Shown here one piece after another: positions 35,430-47,148 of a stretch of 64,000 nucleotides of DNA (positions are counted from its first letter, which is position 1; every line of letters begins with the position of its first letter). Both the position numbers and the translations under genes were made by a program. Under the pieces are notes generated by a model that did not search any database, was not told where the DNA came from, and saw nothing but the letters and a program-made list of their open reading frames with translations. This stretch comes from Ceratopteris richardii (Eukaryota; Streptophyta; Polypodiopsida; Polypodiales; Pteridaceae). The stretch covers positions 112,422,766-112,486,765 of the forward strand of contig CM035423.1 in NCBI GenBank assembly GCA_020310875.1, written 5' to 3'.

Positions 35430-36175
35430 AATTCAGAAAACTGGATGGCTGCTATGAAATTTGAATATGATGCTATAATGAAGAATGGTACTTGGTCTTT
35501 ATGTCACTTGCCTCTAGGCAAGAAGGCCATTAGCACTAAGTCGGTATACAAGCTGAGCTGTAAATCGGATGGTACAGTTGGCAGGTATAAGGCTAGGGTT
35601 GTTGCAAAAGGTTATGCATAGGAAAGAGGCATTGATTTTGATGAGACCTTTGCACCTACATGCTCCATGACTACTGTTCGGAGCATTTGTGCACTTGCAG
35701 CTCATCATGGTTGGAATGTACATCAAATGGACATTAAAACAACATTTTTGAATGGTGACTTGCATGAAGAAGTGTATGTTTTTCAGCCCCATGGCTTTGT
35801 GCAGATAGGGCATGGAAACCAGGTGTGCAGGTTAAGGAAGGCATTATATGGTTTAAATCAAGCACGACGTGCTTGGTATGAGAAGATACATGCCTATCAA
35901 GCATGCTAATGACGTACTTCTGATCATTGTTGTCTATGTTGATGACATGCTACTCACTGGTTCTATTGAGAAGCATATTTCTTTTTGTAAGGGTGATTTG
36001 CATGCCTCATTTGAGATGTCTGATCTGGGGCATTTGCATCATTATTTGGGCATTCAGTCTATGCATGTTGATGCTGGAATGGCTTTGTGTCAAATGAAAT
36101 ATACTGAAACATTATTGCAGCGTTTTGGCCTTGAAGACTGTAAACCTATTGCCACTCCTACGGAGACAGGCTTAT
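35430..36175 (+). pseudogene. Family A reverse transcriptase
   Basis: Recognisable in order: NWMAAMKFEYDAIMKNGTW, RYKARVVAKGYA, a TAG, FDETFAPTCSMTTVRSICALAA, QMDIKTTFLNGDLHEEVYV, CRLRKALYGLNQARRAWYEK, then IIVVYVDDMLLTGSIEKHI with the catalytic YVDD kept. A 50-bp deletion at 35898/35899 (relative to 31640-31689) removes the segment before YVDD and shifts the frame. Confidence 0.88.
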
Positions 36176-36891
36176 GATTGACTCTTCATGATGCTAGAGA
36201 TGCATTTGATGTTGTTCTCTATCAGTAGGCTATTGGATGCTTGATTTACTTATGCATTACTCAACGAGATACTCTTTTTGTTGTCTCACAGATGAGGAGG
36301 TTTATGCATTGCCCAGGAGTCAAGCATTGGCTGGTAGTTAAGCACATCTTTGGCTATTTGAGTGGTACTCGGTTACTTGGGTTGTTTTATTCCAAGGGGG
36401 GATCACTAGCGCTTGATTTGCATGCTCTTTCTGATTCTGATTGGGCTGGTTGTTATGAAACTCATGTGTCCACTAGTGGATTTTGCTTCATGCTTGGTAG
36501 CTCATGTATATCTTGGTTGAGCAAGAAGCAGCCTACTGTGGCCACTTCTAGTTGTGAGGCTAATTGTAGGGCAGCTTTCATAGTGCCTGTTGAGTGTGTG
36601 CGGCTTAGACACCTTATGGCTGATTTGGATGTTGGTCAGACTTCTACCACCACCAACTTCACTAACAGTCAGAGCGCATTGGCAGTTGCGAGGAACCCTA
36701 TGTTCCATGCTCGCACTAAGCACATTGAGGTGCATTATCACTATGTCAAGGAGAGGTTCTCTGCTGGGGAGACCAACTTGGCATATGTGCCCACGCAGGA
36801 GAACATTGTAGACCTTTTCAAGAAGGCTCCACCTAGGGAGAAGTTTGAAGCTTTCCGCAAAGCTTTGGGCTTACTTCCTTTTGTGGATTGA
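36176..36891 (+). pseudogene. Family A RNase H
   Basis: From 36241 the frame is open for 216 codons to the natural stop at 36889-36891. It carries SDSDWAGCYETHVSTSGFCFML (first catalytic Asp block intact), SSCEANCRAAF, TNSQSALAVARNPMFHARTKHIEVHYHYV and AYVPTQENIVDLFKKAPPREKF, ending GLLPFVD. DSQSA is changed to NSQSA, and 36173-36240 contains stops. It is the best-kept domain of the element. Confidence 0.88.
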
Positions 36892-36952
36892 TTTCCACAT
36901 AGCTTGGCACTTCCTTATACATGAGTGCCAGCTACTTGTTCACCGCATCACT

Positions 36953-36965
36953 CCGAGGGGGGATT
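36953..36965 (+). other. Polypurine tract of family A
   Basis: CCGAGGGGGGATT immediately precedes the 3' LTR. The same position carries CTAGGGGGGATT before the LTR at 57122. Confidence 0.8.
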
Positions 36966-37195
36966 TGTTAATATATTATGGTAGTGATGTTTGTGAACAC
37001 TCTAGGACTGTCGGGGCACTTTTTTCCCTCTTTAGGAGGTTTTTTTTCCCCGACTTGTATATACGCCTATTGCCCTAATATGATACTTATCTTTTTACAT
37101 TCTCTAGTAATAAATTCAGTATTGTGTGTTGTGCTCCAAGCTTCTTCTTCTTCCTTGTGTTGTTCGCGTGTTTCCGCAGACATTTATCTCCAATA
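36966..37195 (+). repeat. 3' LTR of the nested family A element
   Basis: The 230-bp LTR starts TGTTAATATATTATGG and ends TATCTCCAATA (CA mutated to TA). It is the partner of 32145-32371. Confidence 0.9.
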
Positions 37196-37955
37196 GCTTT
37201 TTGAACAAAACCATGAAGGTAAAACATGTACACTTCTTTATGTAAATCATCATTCAAAAACACATTTTAATGTCCAAATGATGAACATTCCAACTATGAT
37301 GAGTTTCAAGTGCACAAATGTTACAACAGTGGTCATTGAACATGTGGGAGCACAGGTTTCATAAAAACCAATGCCTCTCTATTGAGCATAAACTTTGGCA
37401 ACAAGCCTAACCTTATACCTATGAAGTGTCCCATGAGTCTTACATTTCAGTTTGTATACCCAGTAAGCAACAATGGCCTTTTTTCTTCGTGGAAATTCAC
37501 AAAAAGACCAAGTACCATTCTTCATAATAGAATCATACTATAGTTGCGTAGAAACCATCCAATTCTTTTAATTATGTGCATCATCAAAAGAAACATGCTC
37601 GTTCTCATCGCATATTGGAGAAGACCATTGCATAATAATCGGATGCAAAGGAAGCACTATGAGAACCTAAACAAGTATCGTATGATAAAGGTGCAGCCAA
37701 TTCGCTATGTCTCAAAGTGTGCATTTGCCATTCGACCATAGCTTTTTCCTCTTCCATGTTTTCCCTCTCATCAACAAGTGCATCATGTAAATCTAAATTA
37801 GAAATAGAATTATTCCCATCATCATTTGAAACCTGCAAAGACTTATGAGCTGGCTCACCTGGATGATCACTTGAATGCCCGACTATAAAAAGAGGCAGAA
37901 AAGTGTCATACACATCCTTTGAGCTAACACACTTCTCTTTGGTACATGAAATTAT
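37196..37955 (-). pseudogene. Older minus-strand copia relic (integrase-RT linker and RT N-terminus)
   Basis: Read on the minus strand from 37955, this matches the family A linker (YDTFLPLFIVGHSSDHP, SNLDLHDALVDERENMEEEKAM, LSYDTCLGSHSASFASDYYAM). The RT start follows: YDSIMKNGTWSF, WVYKLKCKTHGT and MTTV. It ends at the nested element and continues at 32144-31914. Stops interrupt the RT part. A possible further remnant is the RNase H tail at 15355-15561, now separated by the tandem LTR block and another copia fragment. Confidence 0.85.
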
Positions 37956-38889
37956 CTTTCCTTCAACTCAATTGCCAATGCATATAGTAAATCTCTGTGG
38001 CTCTCTCATTTTGTCCTTGGAAATAGCTCCTCCCCATCGCAAATGTCTTCCTCATGCATGATGATAATTCTCTATCAGAACATGATGCTGAATTGAGCTC
38101 ATTCTCCCTCGTTCTGTGGAAAGCCACCCAATAGCTCCTCGCTCTCTCCACAATTCTCAAGGAGAGCTCCCATTTCAATGCCAATGACTGCCCCTTTTGA
38201 TGTTGCTATTTGCAGCCCTTTCTTCTCCAGTTCTGAATTGTTGCCTTCCTCAATTCTTCTATCTCATGGGAGTGCTTAAAGGCATCCAAAGAAACAAGAT
38301 GAGCCTGGATGCATTTCTTGATTCTCATCCACCATTGCATGTCCACTTGCGCATGATAATAGACACCCAAAAGAAATTTTACTTTCCATGGAGAACTCGC
38401 GTTCAAAAATATCCCAAGCAATACCATGAAAAGAGCCATTCTAATTATGCATCAAATTCTCTACAACACTAATTTTGGTCTTTCAATGTATCATAATAAA
38501 TGGTGGCTGAATTCATAAAGTGATGACCTTCAATATACATTAGAGGTAATATGTATACACATGTCCATAGCTTTCATGTACTTTGAATATCCTCACTATT
38601 GAAACAAAGGAAAAGTCAGACCTCAAGCCACATTATAATCCTCGACGCTGAATGCATTCATGAAAAAATTTCTTATTGCTAAATTGTTGAGACTTAAACA
38701 ATCAAATCAATGAGCAAGGATGGTGGATTTTGCATTAGAAACTATGCCAATGCTCCCATAATAGCTTTCTTTCTTCTCATCTATCGTGCAATGCTTTGAT
38801 GATTTCAAAGATAATATGAACGAGTTGAATCATGCTGACACAATGCTCAATACCGTCATCCTTCTCGACCAAGTACTACTTGGAAGGAT
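37956..38889. other. Unassigned interval
   Basis: Two minus-strand frames (38184-37963, 73 codons, and 38439-38206, 77 codons) look like real protein in composition, with QWWMRIKKCIQAHLVSLDAFKH and IEELRKATIQNWRRK in the second. I recognise no family. They could be relics of a host gene or of a transposon coding region. The rest is AT-rich and shows nothing. Confidence 0.35.
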
Positions 38890-39140
38890 AGAGACAATAT
38901 ATGAACGCGTTCCATAACTTTAGGTTTTCATTGTGAAGATGTAAATCTTAACGACAATGTGCAGAACCACCAATGTAGACAATATACATGTCAAAAAATG
39001 GTGATTCTATTGTAATGCTCTTTTATTATATCGAAGAAAACCTTGATAAGGAAGATGAAATATTACACATTACTTATGAGTGAATATTGAGAGTTAACAC
39101 AATTAAAACTCAACATGGAACCCATTTACGAGCTAAATTA
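38890..39140. repeat. R1, truncated copy 3
   Basis: The stretch matches 41120-41330: GAAGATGTAAATCTT, AATGGTGATTCTATT, GAATATTGAGAGTT and CAACATGGAACCC. It carries an uninterrupted version of the copia C target site (GGAAC near 39117). Homology fades after about 39140. Confidence 0.65.
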
Positions 39141-39479
39141 TTTGGATGAAAATATCTGACAGATATCAATTATTTGTTAAAAACAGTCCCTTTATAACAA
39201 TTATTACTAGAATCTAAAGATTAAATAAAAAGTATACTTGATGCTTTTAGATTATTTTTGGATAAATAAAAATCCTTTCTATATGTTCACCTGTTTTGGA
39301 TATTATAGAGTAAACTTTCAAGGATTGTATTTCTTTCGGTTTTTGTGTTGGCATGGATACACCAACATGTTTGTTTCAAAAGTTGAATTGTCCTTCATAC
39401 ACTCAGTTGCTATCCAATAATATTCTTTTATTATAGCTTCATTATGATAAAATGGTGCTTATTGTAAGTCACTCAAGAA

Positions 39480-39935
39480 GTTATTAAAAGAAAAATTTTG
39501 TATTTTCTTTTTTATATTGAAACATATTTAATATAATTTGTAAGGACTTAGAAATAGTTTAAGTCAACCAGCGTTTTGTATTTTTTTTATCAGCCGAGTG
39601 TTAGGAAATCGTTATTGGGGACCATCTTGATTTCTTTTCTAAATGATGGATTATTTTTTTCATAAAGTAGAGGTAAAATTATCCTTTATGGATTCATTAT
39701 TAAGTAAATTTAATTTCTATTTCGAAAAACTATATTTAAATTATAAACAAAGAAAATTTATAAGAAATTTAGGGAGAACAACAAAGCCAGTTGATAAACT
39801 TTTCAATCCCTTTAATGTGGGGGACGCACTTGTTTTTCAAATTGTTTTCTCCTATAGTGAACAACCTATGGTGCCTAGAAGGGGTCTAGAGAGAATTAAG
39901 AAGAGGGTTTATAACCTTTTCGTCCGCTTCATGGG
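39480..39935. repeat. Dispersed repeat R2, copy 1, with a short conserved frame
   Basis: The sequence parallels 55885-56327. Both copies keep a frame starting MDSLLS and including LYLNY, RNLGRTTK, VDK, FSYSEQPMV and RGLE. Copy 1 is open for 103 codons from 39643. The protein does not match a family I know. R2 may belong to a larger transposon or to a transferred organelle segment; I cannot decide from the sequence. Confidence 0.6.
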
Positions 39936-39950
39936 GAACCCACTTGGCTT

Positions 39951-40460
39951 TTAACTTTTTTTTTTATGAACACCCTCCAATTTCTGAAAAGGGAGGGGGG
40001 GATTGATAATGTTGACACGTCTTCCTTGAAATACAAGGCAGTTCTCAATCGTCCATTCTGTAGAGGTCTTATCAAAGTTAATCACACATCTTCCTTTCCA
40101 AATGTTCCAGAGGGCTTCCCTCCTCACAACATTCCCCAATATTCCACAATACCATTGAGCAACTAGTCGCTTCACCAACAAGGTCCTATTTCAAACTAAC
40201 TTGAACTTGAGGTAGGACTAGATTGATCAAGCATCACCATGTCTCTAGAATCATGGGACAGGAAAAGAATAGGTTCCCCAAATTTCTCCCTTTCTCTATT
40301 GCATAGTCTACACCAAGAGGGCATAGCACGTTTTTTTTACGTTTGACATGGGTCCAAATAAGGATCGCTTTTTGTTCCAAATCAGAGGGTGCCAAAAGTC
40401 TTTGAACTTGAAACCCCATTTGAACCAAGACCAGATTGATGGAAGGTTCATACACTTTCT
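39951..40460 (-). pseudogene. LINE-type retrotransposon C-terminus (zf-RVT-like relic)
   Basis: The minus strand reads CPLGVDYAIEKGRNLGNLFFSCPMILETW at 40320-40234. This resembles the zinc-binding domain at the end of plant non-LTR reverse transcriptases (CPLC...E...HLFF.C......W), with the second Cys and the His lost. Further on, ALWNIWKGRCVINFDK and LVFQGRRVNI correspond to the usual LWxIWKxRN segment. The frame shifts between the two parts. Only about 500 bp remain and no RT core is visible. Confidence 0.6.
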
Positions 40461-41119
40461 ATATGCAACAAAAGTGCATCGAACCTCCTAGGATCTGTTT
40501 TTTTTTTAACATAGTAAACTTGTACTGCAAAATGCTCTCAACTCATGCTTTGGATAACTTTGAAGAATTTAAACTTTTCCTAGGTATTTTTTATCGTTTC
40601 AATGAGCTATAGTATGGTCAATTCGAACACAATTATCTATACAAAACAATCTCTACAAAAGAAACTACATTTTACACAAAGTGAACATACTTAATAGACA
40701 AAGAGAGAATCACCTATATCTTTCAATTCCCATGTCCTATGATGCTAAACATTTGGATGTAGAGATAAGAGTTATATAGTAATCCATTTACATGTTGGTT
40801 GCTATAGCAAATAGTCTATAAAAATTTGACAACATGTTGCACACAGTTAATAAACATGACAAATGAATTCACATACATAATTATTATGAAACTTTGCATG
40901 GAGAATTTGGACATAGCTATTATTTCAATACAAATAAAACTATAGAAAGTGGATGTCCTGAAGTACATGAACCAACATGACCAAAATAGAGTATCTGAGA
41001 GAGAACCTAATCTAGAGAGAGTATGGACAAGAAATGGATTCTAGGAGGTAACCATTGTTTAGCTATGGCTCTTTCATAGCATGGGGGGTCCTCTCCCGTG
41101 GAGTCCTCCTCTACTTGGA
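40461..41119. other. AT-rich interval, nothing recognised
   Basis: No coding frame with a motif, no RNA gene and no repeat shared with the rest of the window was seen. Confidence 0.5.
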
Positions 41120-42430
41120 CATTCATCGTGAGGATGCAAATCTTCACGAAAATGTGTAGAACCACGGATGTAGTCAAAATACATTTGAAAAAATGATGAT
41201 TCTATTCTAATGTTCTTTGTTATGTCGAAAGAAATCTTGAGAAGGAATATGAAATATACATTACTTATGATTCAATATTGAGAGTTGGTACACTTCAAAA
41301 TCAACACGGAACCCCTTTTATGAGCTCCATAATTTGTTTTATTTGGTATTCAAAAGCATTTCTACAAATGTGGAGTCGGCTTACCAATAATATGTTCCTT
41401 GAAATGCTTGTAACTCAAAGTGTTTGATTGAAGTGAGTTGGTTGTAACTCAAACTAATTGGGTGAAAAGATGTTATTGTTAGAACTTGTGTTCAAAGATC
41501 TTGCTTGATTGGTTCCAACATTCACGACGTTTCCAAGGTTTAAATTATCTAGTTAACAGAGAAAGGGAATGATGAATTATGCATAGGAGTATGATTAGTC
41601 ACGCCATCGAGAATGACCCATTGCCCATTCATATTTGAAGTCAAAATGTGTTTGGAGTCACCTAAAAGCTACATACCATGTGATTTATATTTCGCATATG
41701 TTGAGGAAAGTATTTATCACACAAACAATGAATCCCAATTTCAGTTGCGATATGAAGAGTCATCAGATACTAAAGAGTTGAGAAATTTAATGATATAGAT
41801 GTAGCCAACCTCATAATAATTGGACTTTTTTAGGCTTTTGGGAATCATATCAAGCAAGTTTTTTATTTAACCCATGCATACGAGTGCTCCAACTTGAAAC
41901 CATGAGACTTTGAATTTCTTTTATTCAGATACATGATATTTACCAAGAGACATACCAAGAGACATAAGCGTTGTAAAATGTGCGCTTTTAAGTTTTATAT
42001 CACACTCGGGCACACAACCACACTATTAAACGAAGAACCTACAGCAATCAGGACTCATGGCAACATGCAGTCAAGCTATGAGGTACATCAAATATTTGTA
42101 CATAGTGGAAAACGGACATGGCATGCGTTTCAATATTCTTCTCTGAACAAATTTAAAAAAATCAACAACGAATGACATGAAAGCTTTCTTGTTCACTGTG
42201 AAGAAAATAAAGATTTCTAGTCAAATCTAGAGTGTCACCTGACGTAAGAAGTGAGATATAAGAGTAGATCGAGAACGAGCTTCCCCCGAAGAAAAAGAAA
42301 TTCCTTTCTTTCCCTACGCACACAATCGGACGAATGTATTATACAAGTAATATATAGTTATCACAGATGGGATTGTGTCGTGGAAAGTGAGTTTGTCTCG
42401 CTAATACTGATCCACGTTACGTAAAGATTG

Positions 42431-42474
<44 letters not shown>

Positions 42475-43605
42475 CTGTGAAGTGCCAGCCTCCAGGAGAG
42501 TTCATGTCATTGCGAGGGGAGACCACCTCGAGCGCTCTCCTGTAAGATACACACGCAAACGCTAAAGCTACAAGAATGCTAGCACCTTGGATGTTAGTGT
42601 AGTACTTCAAAATACACTTGTCCATCATGGCTCGCACACATTGGAGAACTCACAAGCTCTTTCACTCTTTACATTCATATATTGTTTTCAAAATAGTGAT
42701 GAAAACCTGTAAATCTAGTGATTACTCCAGCGCTAAGCCTTACCGATGTACCCTTCGTCTAGTAGGTTAATGCAGAAATGAATTATCTCCCGATCTCTCG
42801 TACTTCATTATTTCCTAAAAAATTGAACAAAATGATCCCCAAACCGAGAGAAGCTTGAAAGAGGAGGAGAAAGATAGGAAGAGGGTTTATGTTTATCAGA
42901 AGAGTGATTAACGAGAGAAAGAGAGAACAGAAACAACGAGAGATAGAGTACGGGAGAATAATAAGAAAAAAAAAAAGCATAGGCTAAAGGAGAAGGGGAC
43001 GTAGAGACGGATAACAGAATTCATGGAAGAAAGAGAATATTGAAAAAATGACATACATATTAAGAGACACATCAATGAATAAATAAATAAGTTAATAGAT
43101 TAAAATAACAATATATATGTTATGCACGCGCGCGCACATACATATATGTATTGTACTATTTTTTGTATCTTGTCGAATTGAAATTTGAGTTCGCTTGAAC
43201 CCGTTCTTTTTCTTAATCAAAAACATTTCTATCAAATAATTTTGTAAGACTCTTCTCACAAATATGTTTCGAAAAAATGAAATGTGCACTACTTTCCTCT
43301 CATCTTATTTATCCTCTTGCTCTTAGATTAGAAAGCTTCTAGGTTGCTCTAGTGCGACATGTGTCCATCGTGCACACTCACTCTACTTTCCAAGTCGGCA
43401 TATTAGGAAACCTCGAGCTAGGAATCTTAGCAACACATGTTCTTGTTTCAACACACATTGATACATGATTCCACTTGGATCTATGTCTAACATTCTCTCC
43501 CCCTTCTATAAGTCATCGTCTTCGATCATTGAAGAGGACACTATGAGTGGACACCCCTCCAAGTTGCCAAAAATTCATTATTGAACTAGTTTTGCATGCA
43601 ACTCT
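41120..43605. repeat. R1, copy 2 (left part; resumes at 49658)
   Basis: This is the longest uninterrupted view of the left part of R1. It aligns with 1843-1930 plus 7887-10276. At 41308-41312 it shows the copia C target GGAAC intact. It is itself broken at 43605 by the CACTA element and resumes at 49658 with CTATCTAGCATCTTCTCC, continuing to about 49860. It has CT microsatellite 42434-42471. Confidence 0.75.
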
Positions 43606-43892
43606 CACTACAACATATGAGGGGCATACCGACACTGCATATACCGACGGTCATAGTCGGCGTCGGTATAGCCCTCAGAAAATCTCACTAAGAGATACCG
43701 ACGGTCAAGTGACCATCGGTATGACCGATTTAAACGGATCGCCAGTGTGGCCCGCAGCCGCCGGTATAAGCGTCAGTATAGGCATCGGTATAAGCGTCGG
43801 TATGAGTGTCGGTATAAGCGTCGGTAATTTACTGAGAACTGCCGATGCATATACCGACGTCCATACCAGCGCCTATACCGGCGGTGAGTTTT
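43606..43892. repeat. Left terminal and subterminal repeats of the CACTA element
   Basis: After CACTACAACA, about a dozen copies of ATACCGACG or its complement CGTCGGTAT follow in both orientations, for example CATATACCGACGG and GCGTCGGTAT. In En/Spm elements such motifs bind the TNPA-type protein. The glycine/valine-rich reading frames over them are products of the repeat. Confidence 0.85.
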
Positions 43893-44263
43893 AAACATAC
43901 CGCGAACCCGAGAGCAAAACTTCACATTTTTGCACGTGTTTGAGTACTGTCGGTCTACTGTCGAACTTGCGCACGTGAACCTGCATTGTCTTGTGCACAC
44001 ACACACACAGATCTCTCTCTCTCTACACACACACACTCTCTCTCGGCTTAGATCTCACATCTTGGTAAGTGTTGCGCGTACTCTTAGCATTTGTGTTTCT
44101 CTATGCTTTAGGGTTTCTAATTTCTCTTTTCGTTGATTTTGCAGAAGTTCTTTGGTGTTGATTGTTTGGAATTGGACGAGAGACGACCTACATTACACTT
44201 TGACGACAACGATTCAAAGAGGGACATACTTGTAAGTGATTATTTTATTCGCTATTGATAGAG

Positions 44264-44374
<111 letters not shown>

Positions 44375-44399
44375 AGAAAGCAAGATACACATTAATTTA

Positions 44400-44975
44400 C
44401 ACATGCATACATACACACATACATGTACACACATGCATGCTTACATACACACACCTATACACACATGCATGCTTACATACACACACATATACACATATGC
44501 ATGCATACACACACACATAAATTTACACACATGCATACATACACACACATGCATACACACACATGCATACACACATACATACACACACATATATACACAT
44601 ATGCATACATACACATACACACACATATACACACATACATACACACACGCATATATACACACATATACACACATGCATGCATACATACACACACATATAC
44701 CGGCATGCATGCATAGACACATATATACACACATGCATACATACACACATATACACACATGTATGTATACATACACACACCTGCATACACATACACACAC
44801 ATACACATACATGCATGCATACATACACACACGTACACACACATGCATGCCTACATACACACACATACAGATACACACACATGTATACACATGTATACAT
44901 ACACACACACACACATGTACACATGCATACATACACACACATATATACACACATGCATACATACACACATATAAT
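44400..44975. repeat. TACA/CACA/CATGCA microsatellite array
   Basis: Irregular ACATACACACAT/ATGCATGC repeats. All six frames stay open for long distances and give His-Thr-Tyr or Cys-Val-Tyr-Met strings, which are not genes. Confidence 0.9.
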
Positions 44976-45019
44976 CCTATTTTTATTTTGAAGTTTTTTT
45001 TACATCAAATATATAAAAA

Positions 45020-46130
45020 TAGGATTAGGGTTTTAGGGTTAAATCTTTAAGATTAGGGTTTTAGGGTTTTAACACCTACATAACATATATGCACACATAC
45101 ACATGCACATATAATACATATATACATGTATATACACATGTATACAGAAATATACATATTTTAGGTCTAGATATTTAGGATTAGGGTCTTAGGGTTTAGT
45201 ATTTCAGATTTAAGTCTAAGTCTTTCTGATTAGGGTTTTAGGATTTTAATACGTAGATAACAGATATACACAAACACACATATACATATAATACATACAT
45301 ACATGTAGATACACATGCATACAAAAATATACATATTTTAGATTTAAATCTTTAAGATTAGGGTTTTAGGGTTATAACACCTACATAACATATATGCACA
45401 CATACACATACACATGTAATACATATATACATGTATATACACATGTATACAGAAATATACATATTTTAGGTCTAGATATTTAAGATTAGGGTTTTAGGGT
45501 TTTGTATTTCAGATTTAGGTCTAAGTCTTTCTCATTAGGGTTTTAGGATTTTAATACATAGATAACATATATACACAAGCACACATATACATATAATACA
45601 TACATACATGTAGATACACATGCATACAAAAATATACATATTTTAGATTTAAATCTTTAAGATTAGGGTTTTAGGGTTATAACACCTACATAACATATAT
45701 GCACACATACACATGCACATATAATACATATATACATGTATATACACATGTATACAGAAATATACATATTTTAGGTCTAGATATTTAAGATTAGGGTTTT
45801 AGGGTTTAGTATTTCAGATTTAAGTCTAAGTCTTTCTGATTAGGGTTTTAGGATTTTAATACGTAGATAACATATATACAAAAACACACATATACATATA
45901 ATACATACATACATGTAGATACACATGCATACAAAAATATACATATTTTAGATTTAAATCTTTAAGATTAGGGTTTTAGGGTTATAACACCTATAGAAGA
46001 TATATGCACACATACACATGCACATGTAATACATATATACATGTACATACACATGTATACAGAAATATACATATTTTAGGTCTACATATTTAAGATTAGG
46101 GTTTTAGGGTTTAGTATTTCAGATATAGAA
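45020..46130. repeat. About 308-bp tandem repeat with telomere-like GGGTTTTAGGG motifs
   Basis: A unit holding TTAAGATTAGGGTTTTAGGG, a TATGCACACATACACA stretch, ATTTTAGGTCTAGATATTT and a second TTAGGGTTTTAGG recurs with a period of about 308-309 bp. For example TTTAGATTTAAATC occurs near 45331, 45640 and 45949. At least three full units are visible, with few differences. Confidence 0.85.
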
Positions 46131-46139
46131 TTTTAAGAT

Positions 46140-46600
46140 TAGGGTTTTAATTAAATATATATAATTAAATATATAAAACTAGGATTACGTAAGGAAAAAA
46201 ATCTGAATATATAAATAAATATATATATAAAATAAGATAATTATATACATAAATAAATATAAAAAGAACTAGTGTCTTAAATAATTTAATTAAATATTTA
46301 TAATTAAATATATAAAAATAGGATTACGTAAGAAAAAAAATCTGAATATATAAATAAATAAATATATATATATAATAAGATAATTATATACATAAATAAA
46401 TATAAAAAGAACTAGTGTATTAAATTATTTAATTAAAGATATATAATTAAATATAATTAAGTAAGGAAAAAATCTGAATATATAAATAAATATATATATA
46501 AGGTAGGATAATTATATAGATAATAAAATATGATAAGAACTAGTATTTTAAATAAATAAATGAAATATATATGATTAAATATATAAAAATAGGTTTAAAT
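46140..46600. repeat. About 137-bp AT-rich tandem repeat
   Basis: GGATTACGTA near 46182 and 46321 (139 bp apart) and a decayed third copy near 46455 mark units of AATCTGAATATATAAATAA plus AAAAGAACTAGTGT. Partial GATTAGGGTTTTAGGG motifs return at 46733-46895. Confidence 0.75.
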
Positions 46601-47148
46601 TTAATAATTTTAAATAGAGTGAATATATATACAATACACAAACACACATACTTATATACCTATCTATATTCACATATATATACATATACACATATATATA
46701 CACATGCATACATATATATACATGTTTTAGTTTTAGGTCATTTGGATTAGGGTTTTAGGGTTTTAACACGTACATAACATATATACACACATACACATAC
46801 ACATATAATACATATATACATCTATATACACATGTGTATAGAAATATACATAATTTAGGTCTAGATCTTTAAAATTAGGGTTTTAGGGTTTAGGCATACA
46901 TATAACTTAATTAAGAGGAAAAAAATCTGAATAAATAAATATATATATATATATATATAAAAAAGGATCAATCAAGAAAAAATCCGAATACATAGATAAA
47001 ATAGGATACCTATATAGATTAGGGTTTTAAAACTAGGGTTTTAAGTTTATTTAGGTATTTAAGTATTTAGGTCTTTAAGAGTTAGATTTTTAGGTTTAAT
47101 AAAAAAACAAATGTTCTAAAATGTTCTAAAATGTCCATATTGTAGCAG

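Larger units (their letters stand above)
32145..37195 (+). mobile_element. Complete, inactive Ty1/copia element, family A (nested)
   Basis: A 5.05-kb element with LTRs of 227 and 230 bp, a perfect primer site, gag, protease, integrase, RT, RNase H and a polypurine tract. The flanks ACTTT (32140-32144) and GCTTT (37196-37200) form a 5-bp target duplication with one mismatch. It sits in the RT of an older minus-strand copia. Two 50-bp deletions compared with the copy at 29361 (after 33728 and after 35898) shift the frame, and further stops are scattered through all domains. Confidence 0.92.

Noticed and set aside
37963..38439. A host gene on the minus strand
   Set aside because: Two short frames look protein-like, but no start, splice pattern or known family could be supported, and both sides are transposon relics.
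43660..43890. Gly/Val/Ile-rich peptides over the CACTA ends (also 49336-49578)
   Set aside because: They are translations of the ATACCGACG subterminal repeats.
44400..45050. Long frames rich in His-Thr-Tyr and Cys-Val-Tyr-Met on both strands (also 57144-59500 and 60150-60930)
   Set aside because: They arise because ACAT/ACAC repeats contain no stop codon in most frames. Composition is fully explained by the microsatellite.
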